Assembly (NCBI GenBank): GCA_964503335.1
Contig: CAZCZZ010000006.1
Coordinates: forward strand, 36,466 to 100,465
Reading direction: 5' to 3'
From: CAZCZZ01 sp964503335
GTDB taxonomy: Bacteria; Verrucomicrobiota; Kiritimatiellia; CAIVKH01
DNA: 64,000 nucleotides
Every line of letters starts with the position of its first letter. Within the stretch, counting starts at the first letter, position 1. A model generated the notes under the pieces. The model worked only from the letters and a program-made list of their open reading frames with translations. It was not told the origin of the DNA and ran no database searches. Both the position numbers and the translations under genes were made by a program. Below are positions 53,119 through 60,566 of the stretch, piece by piece.

Positions 53119-53932
53119 GCAGAATCACCTTCAGCAATACGGAGTGGTCGCTGACATCGATCGGGTTGACCGCGAAGCCGTCGAACTTCGCCGTCGCGAT
53201 CTTCTCCGCAAAGTCGCTTCCCTTGGTCGAGCTCGCGAGTTCGAGGTTGGCGCTGCCGGCGGTATACGATTCCTTCTCGATCTTCCGCATGTCCGGAATG
53301 TTCTTCTCGATCCACTCCTTCACGAAGAGGAAATGCCGGTAGGACTTCAGCCCGGAGATGCTGACCGCGAGCGTGCCGCCGCCCGGCGTGCCGGCTTGGA
53401 GGCCGTCCATCTCCGCAATGAGTTTCTGCGCCGCATCCGTGCTCGCGGCCGCGAGGGCCTCGCCGCCGCCGATGACTTCGTCCATGTGTGGCTTCGCCGC
53501 CGTGGCGGTTGTCGAGGCCAGCACTTCGCCGTTCTCCGCGTTGAGCAGCGTGAGTTGCACATTCGCCTGCACGGACTTCATGGACGAACCGACGATCTGT
53601 CCCGACGATTTCGCGTAGCCTTTGCCGACGATCACATACGGCGCCTGCAAACGGCTGCCCGCCGCGATCGCGGCTTTCTGGTCTCCCGCGAGGACCTGTA
53701 CGGCCTGCTCGCGCAGCAGGTTCGCGCGCAGTTGCTGGGAATCAACGACGATGAAGCCTGCGTCCTTCAGCGCTGCGACAACGGTCTCTTCGCCGCGTCC
53801 AGGGTCCATCCAGTTGCCCGACAGACCGAAGACGCCGCGAACCTGCTCCTCGAAGACCACCGCGACGCGCGGCTTTTCGGCGTGGGCGAAATGGGTCAGC
53901 AGCAGGCAGGTGGTCAGGACAAGGGCTCTCAT
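53111..53932 (-). CDS. Periplasmic CsgG/FlgT-like protein
   Basis: The 273-residue protein has a signal peptide (ALVLTTCLLLTHFAHA, no lipobox) and a fold pattern like CsgG and the FlgT middle domain: RVAVVFEEQVRG, EETVVAALKDAGFIVVDSQQLRA, APYVIVGKGYAKSS, VQANVQLTLLNAENGEVLAS. A small C-terminal domain follows (LAVSISGLKSYRHFLFVKEWI ... FDGFAVNPIDVSDHSVLLKV). It could be a soluble partner of the CsgG-family lipoprotein two genes away. ATG 53932 overlaps the upstream stop (ATGA). The fold call is from pattern reading and needs structural prediction. Confidence 0.65.
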   Translation of the reverse strand: MRALVLTTCLLLTHFAHAEKPRVAVVFEEQVRGVFGLSGNWMDPGRGEETVVAALKDAGFIVVDSQQLRANLLREQAVQVLAGDQKAAIAAGSRLQAPYVIVGKGYAKSSGQIVGSSMKSVQANVQLTLLNAENGEVLASTTATAAKPHMDEVIGGGEALAAASTDAAQKLIAEMDGLQAGTPGGGTLAVSISGLKSYRHFLFVKEWIEKNIPDMRKIEKESYTAGSANLELASSTKGSDFAEKIATAKFDGFAVNPIDVSDHSVLLKVILRE

Positions 53933-55719
53933 AATGTGCCTCCACAGTAACTCTGGATCTCGGCGCGGACGCGATACTCCTGTCCCCGGAACATCGCGCG
54001 CGGCGTATCGAATCCTCCCGATCCCATATACGTCAGCGAAATCTGGGGACACAGCCATGCATAGCCCTCGGCTTCCGTGGCTACGTCGTGCACTGGTTGC
54101 TCGCGGCCCGGCTTGAAGTTGGCCTTGTTGCCGACACCGAGGAAATCATGGTTGATGTAGACGGCCCAGCCTGTCGTTGCAGCCGGCGGAGGTGTGTGTC
54201 CGCTGGCGGCGGGAATCATCGGCGTCGCTGCGGGAGGTGGTGTGTGCGCGCTCGGAGGCGGTGTATGCGTACGCGGCGTCGCGGCGTGGCCATTTGGTGG
54301 CGGGGGAGGTGTGTGCCCCGACGCGGGCGCCATCGCCGTCGTGGTCGGGGGAGGAGGCGGCGGGGGCGTGTGTGCTGTATCTGGTGGCGAAGAGTGGTGA
54401 TCGTCGTCAAAGCGGTCCGCGATGTCATCCACGCTGTCCACGGTCTCGTTGACGCCGCGCGCGGTATCCGCGATGTCGTTTATAGTGTCGGCGAGTGCGC
54501 CCAGAGGCGACGTAACAGGACCTGTCGCTGTCGACGCGTCGGCGCGTCCCGAGTGGTCGCCCGGAAGCACCGCGTGCGTCTCGCGCTCGGTCGACTCGGC
54601 CAACACAATGTTCTCGCCGATGGCTTGGGCCGGCACCGTGTAGCCGCCATCGTCGCCTGCGCCGGACACGACGGAACCCGGCGTCGTAGCGCGGTGATTC
54701 ACAGCTTCCTCCATGATCGCGTCCGCTTGTTCGAGGTCGATCTGCCCGGAGTCACCCATGTCGTCCGCCGGGTCATACGGCTCGGCACCCACGGGCAGAG
54801 AGCGATGAATCAACGCCGTTTCCGCCAGCGTTTCTGTCCCTGATTCCGATATACCGAAGTCATCGATGAAGATTTTTGTCGGCGGTTGCTCGACAGGCAG
54901 CTTGCGATCGATGAATCCCACGACGTTTCCGTCTTTATCGAGAAGCTGACCCTGCCGCTCGGACACCGGTTCGCCGGGTGTCGCTGCGTGAGTCACATGG
55001 TCCACCGTCGCGTCCGATGTGCCGAAGTCGTCGATGAAGACTTCTGTCGGGCCTTGTGATGCCGGCAGTTTCCTGTCGATGAATCCGACCACGTTCCCGT
55101 CCTTGTCGATCAACTGCCCCTGACGTTCAGCCACCGGTTCGCCGGGTGTAGTGGCCTCCGCCAGATCGGATGCCTCCACGATGTTCACGTGAGCTTGACC
55201 TTCATCCACTTCCCCGGGCTCAACGATGTTGACGTAGGTCTTGTCCGGCTGTGGTGCCTGCCGTGTCGTGTAGGCTTCCTTTTCCGTTGTGCCGGGCGCG
55301 CCGAGGGTCAGGCCGCGCGGGATCGACGGCTTCACGGCGGGCACGTACTCCTTCTCGCCATGCTTACCGGCGGGTTTCGCCGTGAAGTAGATGTTGCCCG
55401 CGTTGTCCGGCAGCACGCGGTAGATGTGCCGTTCGCCGTGCTTTCCGTACGAATACGAAATCTGCATCAGCTCGCCGTGCTTGCCGAAGACCGGCGTGTA
55501 GCGCGTCGGGCGACCATTCAAGTCGACGATTGTGACGTATTTCGTCTGGCCACGATCGTCGATGATCCGGACATGGACGGACCGATCCCTGCTTTGGAGG
55601 TCGGTTTCGTTCACGATGATGCGCTTCTCAGCGAGGGCGGGGGAGGCGACAACACAAAGCGCCGCGAAGAGGGAAAAGTTCCAACCCTTGGAAAAACGCC
55701 GGCGGAAAGTTCCAATCAT
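53929..55719 (-). CDS. Secreted repeat protein with shared module and proline-rich region
   Basis: The 596-residue protein has a signal peptide after GTFRRRFSKGWNFSLFAAL, an N-terminal beta domain with three GKHGE motifs (residues 80-125), two tandem repeats of about 57 residues (ATPGEPVxERQGQL, DKDGNVVGFIDRKLP, IDDFGxS; about 195-300), the shared module (YDPADDMGDSG, GAGDDGG, PGDHSGRADAS, TARGVNETVDSVDD; about 325-440), a Pro/His/Thr-rich stretch (TPPPPPPP) and a C-terminal domain of about 80 residues with two Cys (YAWLCPQ and QSYCGG). Its ATG overlaps the previous stop at the centre of a palindrome (55710-55724). No known family; probably a surface or periplasmic structural protein. Confidence 0.72.
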   Translation of the reverse strand: MIGTFRRRFSKGWNFSLFAALCVVASPALAEKRIIVNETDLQSRDRSVHVRIIDDRGQTKYVTIVDLNGRPTRYTPVFGKHGELMQISYSYGKHGERHIYRVLPDNAGNIYFTAKPAGKHGEKEYVPAVKPSIPRGLTLGAPGTTEKEAYTTRQAPQPDKTYVNIVEPGEVDEGQAHVNIVEASDLAEATTPGEPVAERQGQLIDKDGNVVGFIDRKLPASQGPTEVFIDDFGTSDATVDHVTHAATPGEPVSERQGQLLDKDGNVVGFIDRKLPVEQPPTKIFIDDFGISESGTETLAETALIHRSLPVGAEPYDPADDMGDSGQIDLEQADAIMEEAVNHRATTPGSVVSGAGDDGGYTVPAQAIGENIVLAESTERETHAVLPGDHSGRADASTATGPVTSPLGALADTINDIADTARGVNETVDSVDDIADRFDDDHHSSPPDTAHTPPPPPPPTTTAMAPASGHTPPPPPNGHAATPRTHTPPPSAHTPPPAATPMIPAASGHTPPPAATTGWAVYINHDFLGVGNKANFKPGREQPVHDVATEAEGYAWLCPQISLTYMGSGGFDTPRAMFRGQEYRVRAEIQSYCGGTL

Positions 55720-55724
55720 TGGAC
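55679..55724. repeat. Paired palindrome TTCCAA-N3-TTGGAA, copy C
   Basis: TTCCAACCCTTGGAA (55679-55693) and TTCCAATCATTGGAC (55710-55724) start 31 bases apart. The centre of the second, TCAT on the plus strand, is the ATGA stop/start junction of the two genes on the minus strand, and the pair encodes the first residues of the 596-residue protein. Confidence 0.8.
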
Positions 55725-58700
55725 GGTGTACTCCACGCGCGCGCTCCAGTTCCACGACGTCGAGGTGTCGCGTGTGATCACGCGGATGGTGACGATAGGT
55801 GAATTGCCGCTGCCGTTGCCGTTGAGCACGCCGGCTCCGCTTGTGTTGCCTGTCGTGGCGACGGCTCCTCCGCCATACACGATCTGGAATTCGTCTGGGA
55901 TGCTGTAGGCGTCGTAGTTGAGCGTCACGCGCACTCCCGTGACGGTGCGTCCCGCAAGAGCCGCTGTGCCGTCGATCGTCTGGTCCTGCGGAGCCGCGGA
56001 GTATCCGCCCGATCCGCTAGCGCCCGATGAACCGCCCGGGCCAGCCGCGCCCGCACCCGTCGTCCCGCCTGCGCCGGGCTGTGCCGTGCCGGTTTGCGTG
56101 ACCACGACGGTGTCGTCGCCCCCGCCGCCGTTTGTGGACGTTCCGCTGCCGCCACCCGATGGCGGTTTCCCTCCGTTGCCCCCGCCGCCACCACTTCCCC
56201 CGCCGTTGTCGCCGCCATTGGTGGAAGTGCCTCCGCCCATGCCGGGCGGACGTCCGCCGCCAGTGCCTCCGCCCGTGCCTTGTGCGACCTGTGTGCCGGG
56301 CGGCATGCCGCCCCCGGTGCTGCCGTCGTCATCAGTACCGCCGCCCTGCGACGGAGGTTTTCCGTTACGGATGCGATCTACCAGGTCGTCGGCTTGATCG
56401 ACCGCCTGGTTTACGCCGCGAGCGGTGCCGCTGATTTGGTCGACCGTGTCATCGAGCGCGTCGAACGGATTCGTGGGGGCTCCCGTCGACGTGGAGGAAT
56501 CATCGCGTCCGGTGTGGTCGCCTGGCGTTGCGCCGTGCAGATCGCGATCGCGTGCTTCGTCGCCGACGTTGTCACCGCCGATCGCGCCCTGATCTATCGC
56601 GGACCCGCCGTCGTCGCCGCTGCCTGCATCTTGCGCGCCCCGCTGCGACGGATCGTTGTCCCACACCTGGTCCTGGATATCGCCCGCTGCAGCGTACTGA
56701 TCGTCGTCGGGCGGTGGCGCATCGTCCGTGTCCGCGTTGGGATCGTAGCCACCACTGCCATCGCCGCTGTCGCTGCCATCGTCCTGGCCGACACCGAGCT
56801 GGTTGTTGATCCCTGCGAGACGATCCTTTTCCTTCTGCAGCTGGTCCAGCAGGTCCTGAAGCTTGTCCGGATCTACCCAGCCACCGCCATTTTGCAGGTC
56901 GTCGATCTGACCTTGCAGGTTGTTGACGTTGCTTTGAGCCTGACTCGCTGCGTTGGTCAGCAAGACGGTGGTCTCGTCCGCCGTGTTGCCGCCCTGGCCG
57001 ATGAAGGTCTGGCCCGAGGGACCGACGCCCTGCTGCGCGAGGAGGTCGTTGTTCTCGTTTACGATACTCTGAACGTCTTCAAGGTCCTTCCGCTTCTTGT
57101 CGATTTCGTCCTGCAGCCGCTTCTTCTCGGAGCTGTCATGCGTGGCGTTTATCTTGTCCTGCAGGTCCTTGATGTCGTCCGTGATATGACCTGCCAGGTT
57201 GTTGAGGTTCCAGTTGTGATTCTGCAACTGTGCGGGTGTCCAGCGCGGGGTCGGGGCGGGTGGAACGTAGTCCGTGGTGTCATCCTGCACGTCATCCGTC
57301 GGTTCATCGGGACTCTGGTCGATCGCGGCCTGGATCGCGGCGGCGGTGTCGTCGTCCAAGGCACCGAGGGCGCCTGCGAGATCGTCCTTCGACGCGGGCG
57401 ACGCGTCGCTTGCGGTTGTGGCGTCGTCGCTTCCGTCGCCTGAGTCGTCGGCTTTGTCGGAGTCGGTCTGATCTGACGTATCGGACGGATCAGACTGATC
57501 AGATTGATCCAACGCGTCTTTGGACTTTCCGTCGTCGGCCGGGGGGATCGAGGCGACTTGGTCGGCCGGCGGTTTCGGAACGAAGCCGAGCACCCCCATG
57601 ACGGCTTTCGACGGGTCCATCTTGTTGCCGTCCTTGTCGTACGGCGGATGATTGTAGAGCCAGTCGGCGCGCTCGTTGATCTCGGGGAGGAGATCGCCGA
57701 ACTTCTTGCCGGGCGGCAGCTCCATTTCGCCCGACTTGATTGCGGCGATGATGCCGGCCTTGATGTCGGCACGATTCGCAAATTCCTTGTCCGCGTCTGG
57801 ATTGCGCCACGTGATCAAGCCTTCGGCGTCGACTTCGAACGATGCCTTTCCTCCTGCGCCAACACCCGTGGTCAGGTTTGCGCCTGCGCCGAGCTTGATC
57901 TTGGTCCACGACGCTTCGACATCGGCGCTGGCGCCGCCGCCGACGCCCGCCGAGACCTCGCCTTCGCCCTTGGCGGTGAGCTTGATGCCGAGCGACGAGT
58001 TGAGGTTCATCGTCGCTGTCGCATTGCCCTTTGCCTTGAAGCCGGCAAATGCGGAAGCCTCGAGGTCGGCCTTCACGCCATCCGGTCCCGCCTGTGCCCC
58101 GGCCTTGACCTTTCCATCGGCACCGAGCGTGACATCGCCCTTTGCCGCCAGTTCAGCGCGTCCGACATCACCCACTTGCTGGATTGCTTTGCCTTCGGCG
58201 GTGAGCTTCGCGGCGTTCGCCTCGGCAGTCACCTGTGCCGCGCCTTTCAGGTTGCCCTGTTGGTCCATCGTGACGGTGGTGGATTGCTCCACCTTCACGC
58301 TGCCGAGACGGGCATCGATTTTGCCGCTCAAGTCCGTTCCGCCATCCGTGACCGTGCCGCCGGACGCGCCCTTGTGGACGATGGACTGTTCCTTCACGAT
58401 GTCGTTACGAATATCGACGAGCTTGACGGTGCCCTGCGGGCCCGTGGGCTTTGGCTTGTCCTGTCCGTCCGCCCACGACTTCTCGACGCTGCCTTTGATG
58501 GACTGTTCTCTCTTGATGGTCGTATCCCCGACGCGGGTGTCGGTGGTGCTGGACGACGTGCGAACCGTGGTCTTGTTGTCGCTCCCTGGAGTCTGTGTTG
58601 TGGCCTCGGTGCTCTGAGAGCGCGAATCGGTCGTGAGCACGCCGCCCGATGTGATATCGCGCGATGTGACCTTCGTTCCGCCCGGGTCTGTGGCCAGGCC

Positions 58701-60566
58701 TGTCGTGTTCCGGACGCCGAGTGTGTCCTTCCCGTCCTTGGTCGAGGACGTGATGGTCTGAACCGAACCGTCGGGCCGTGTCATCGATGTGGACTGTTGT
58801 GACGAGACGAGATTCCCATCCTTGTCGCGCGTTGCGCTCGCGTCCTGCGATTGGGTGCCGCCGGACGAAACGACCTTCTCGCCTTTCGTCTCCTGACCCT
58901 TTGAATCCACGGAGGTGTAGGTTGTGCCGCGTGCTCCGCCGCCGGCGTTCCAGTCGCGATCCGCGCGGATTGTGGTGTCGCCCTTGGAATCGGTTGTCGT
59001 GGTGACCGTCGTCCTGTCGCCGCCGGGGCGGGCGAGGGATGACTGATCGGTGGTAGTGACCTTTCCGTCGGGACCGGTCTTGACCGTTCGTGTCTGGGTC
59101 TGGTCGCCACTCAGAGTGGATTCCGTCCGCGTCTTAACCGTTGTGCCGTCAGGTTTCTGCTGCGTGGTTGTGGTGAGTGCCGTGTCCTTGGATGTGAAGG
59201 ACGTGGACTCCGCCGTGATTGTCTTCTTTCCGTCGAGTCCGGTATCCGTGGTCACTGTCGTCGTATTGCCGCTGGGGCGCGTGATCGAAGTGACATTCTG
59301 GCCTGCAACCGGTGTACCTGCGGCGGCTGCACTGGACGCTGGCGGCTTGTTGGCGTCGTAGCCGCCGGTATAGCGCGTGGCTGCCGGAGCCTTGTCGATC
59401 AACTCGTCGATCTTCTTCCCGGTCTCGTCGCCGGTCTTCTGGATGTTGTCACGCTCCTGTGCGACGGTTTCGCCGAGTTTGCGGATCGCGGGGTCGGGCG
59501 ACGATTCGTAGCCCTTTTGCAGATCGGTGCGAATGCCGTCGCGCACGCCGCTCTTCGTGTCGGCGCGGGTTTGGATATCGTCCATGCGCTGCTGGACGTT
59601 CTTGTCGAAGGCCTGCGCCGCCTCGTTCTGCTGGGCCTTCGTCGCGCCGGGTTCATAGAGTCCCGCCTCCGGCCCGGTCTTGTAGTCGGTCAACGCCTTC
59701 GCCGTATCGAGCGTCCTCTGCTCGGTCGGCGAGCGAGGCATGAGCGACGAGCGTTCGAGCACCGGGCGGCCCGTGTCCTTGTCAGTGACCACATTGCCCC
59801 GTTCGTCCGTTTTGATGACCAGTGGTCCGACAGCCGACGATGACTCGGCCTTCACGAGTCCCTTCGCCTCCGTCTTGAGGTCGCCAGTGGTGCGCGCTTC
59901 CTCGGTCTTGCCCCGCAGGTCGCTGATGTAGCCCGCTTCATCTTTCCGGTACTGGCCGGGGTTGCGTGTTTCGGCGAGGGAGCCGGGATTCTTGAACGCG
60001 TCAGGGTCGTCGCGCTTGGCCGCCTCACCTGCGGGTGTTGAGTCCTTCCAATAGGTAGCGTCCTTGCCGGTATCGACAATCTTCGCCTCGTTCTCCTTGC
60101 CCGAGGCGCCGACGTGGTCACGAATGATCTGTTGGGCCTGCTGTTGCTGTGCGCCTTTCGGTGCCATGCCCGTGGCCTTTGTGACCGGCACGGCATCCAC
60201 ATCGGCATTGATGTCCTTCGGTGAGAGATCCTTCCGTCCGCCCGTGCTGCGGAGTTCCATGCCGGCTTGCCCCAGCTTCGTGTTGAGCGCAGCGGTGTCC
60301 GGAGGACGCGGGTCGGCGCTTCGGTATTGCTGCCGGTTGGCCTCAATGAGGGGACCGTAATGCGCGAGCGCCTGGTCCGGTGTCATCCGGCCCGACTGGA
60401 CGGCGGCATGCATTTGCTGCTCCAGCGCCTGTTCCTGCGCGGTCTTTTGCTGGCGCATCTGGTCCAGCGACTGCGCATCCGCGCACGCCGCGACGAACCA
60501 CACAGCCAGCGCGCACCGGGCGCTACGTGTTCTTAAGCAATGCCTGAGCTTGTCCACGAATTTCAT
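55716..60566 (-). CDS. Giant repetitive secreted protein (1616 residues)
   Basis: After a signal peptide (CALAVWFVAACADAQS) come a Gln-rich helical part, three tandem Thr-rich repeats of about 84 residues (about 427-680, each starting TRPxGxxTTVT-like), an Ala/Gly/Lys beta-type stretch (about 800-920, KADLEASAFAGFKAKGNATA), a small domain (ITWRNPDADKEFANRADIKAG), Ser/Asp-rich linker, a coiled coil (about 1135-1265), the shared GDDGG/PGDH module (about 1290-1402), a long Gly-rich linker and a C-terminal beta domain (APQDQTIDGTA ... SWNWSARVEYTVQ). The plan resembles adhesins and polymorphic-toxin bodies, but no toxin domain or immunity gene is seen. ATG 60566 overlaps the TPR gene by 44 bases. 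Likely the main cargo of the operon. Confidence 0.72.
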   Translation of the reverse strand: MKFVDKLRHCLRTRSARCALAVWFVAACADAQSLDQMRQQKTAQEQALEQQMHAAVQSGRMTPDQALAHYGPLIEANRQQYRSADPRPPDTAALNTKLGQAGMELRSTGGRKDLSPKDINADVDAVPVTKATGMAPKGAQQQQAQQIIRDHVGASGKENEAKIVDTGKDATYWKDSTPAGEAAKRDDPDAFKNPGSLAETRNPGQYRKDEAGYISDLRGKTEEARTTGDLKTEAKGLVKAESSSAVGPLVIKTDERGNVVTDKDTGRPVLERSSLMPRSPTEQRTLDTAKALTDYKTGPEAGLYEPGATKAQQNEAAQAFDKNVQQRMDDIQTRADTKSGVRDGIRTDLQKGYESSPDPAIRKLGETVAQERDNIQKTGDETGKKIDELIDKAPAATRYTGGYDANKPPASSAAAAGTPVAGQNVTSITRPSGNTTTVTTDTGLDGKKTITAESTSFTSKDTALTTTTQQKPDGTTVKTRTESTLSGDQTQTRTVKTGPDGKVTTTDQSSLARPGGDRTTVTTTTDSKGDTTIRADRDWNAGGGARGTTYTSVDSKGQETKGEKVVSSGGTQSQDASATRDKDGNLVSSQQSTSMTRPDGSVQTITSSTKDGKDTLGVRNTTGLATDPGGTKVTSRDITSGGVLTTDSRSQSTEATTQTPGSDNKTTVRTSSSTTDTRVGDTTIKREQSIKGSVEKSWADGQDKPKPTGPQGTVKLVDIRNDIVKEQSIVHKGASGGTVTDGGTDLSGKIDARLGSVKVEQSTTVTMDQQGNLKGAAQVTAEANAAKLTAEGKAIQQVGDVGRAELAAKGDVTLGADGKVKAGAQAGPDGVKADLEASAFAGFKAKGNATATMNLNSSLGIKLTAKGEGEVSAGVGGGASADVEASWTKIKLGAGANLTTGVGAGGKASFEVDAEGLITWRNPDADKEFANRADIKAGIIAAIKSGEMELPPGKKFGDLLPEINERADWLYNHPPYDKDGNKMDPSKAVMGVLGFVPKPPADQVASIPPADDGKSKDALDQSDQSDPSDTSDQTDSDKADDSGDGSDDATTASDASPASKDDLAGALGALDDDTAAAIQAAIDQSPDEPTDDVQDDTTDYVPPAPTPRWTPAQLQNHNWNLNNLAGHITDDIKDLQDKINATHDSSEKKRLQDEIDKKRKDLEDVQSIVNENNDLLAQQGVGPSGQTFIGQGGNTADETTVLLTNAASQAQSNVNNLQGQIDDLQNGGGWVDPDKLQDLLDQLQKEKDRLAGINNQLGVGQDDGSDSGDGSGGYDPNADTDDAPPPDDDQYAAAGDIQDQVWDNDPSQRGAQDAGSGDDGGSAIDQGAIGGDNVGDEARDRDLHGATPGDHTGRDDSSTSTGAPTNPFDALDDTVDQISGTARGVNQAVDQADDLVDRIRNGKPPSQGGGTDDDGSTGGGMPPGTQVAQGTGGGTGGGRPPGMGGGTSTNGGDNGGGSGGGGGNGGKPPSGGGSGTSTNGGGGDDTVVVTQTGTAQPGAGGTTGAGAAGPGGSSGASGSGGYSAAPQDQTIDGTAALAGRTVTGVRVTLNYDAYSIPDEFQIVYGGGAVATTGNTSGAGVLNGNGSGNSPIVTIRVITRDTSTSWNWSARVEYTVQ

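Noticed and set aside
56094..58802. Plus-strand open frames of 432-449 codons opposite the 1616-residue protein
   Set aside because: They mirror Gly/Asp/Thr-rich codons of the real gene; no ribosome-binding site or recognisable domain.
55716..60566. Polymorphic toxin or Rhs protein
   Set aside because: The repetitive body is suggestive, but there are no YD repeats or RHS core, no C-terminal toxin domain and no small immunity gene; it ends in the shared beta domain.
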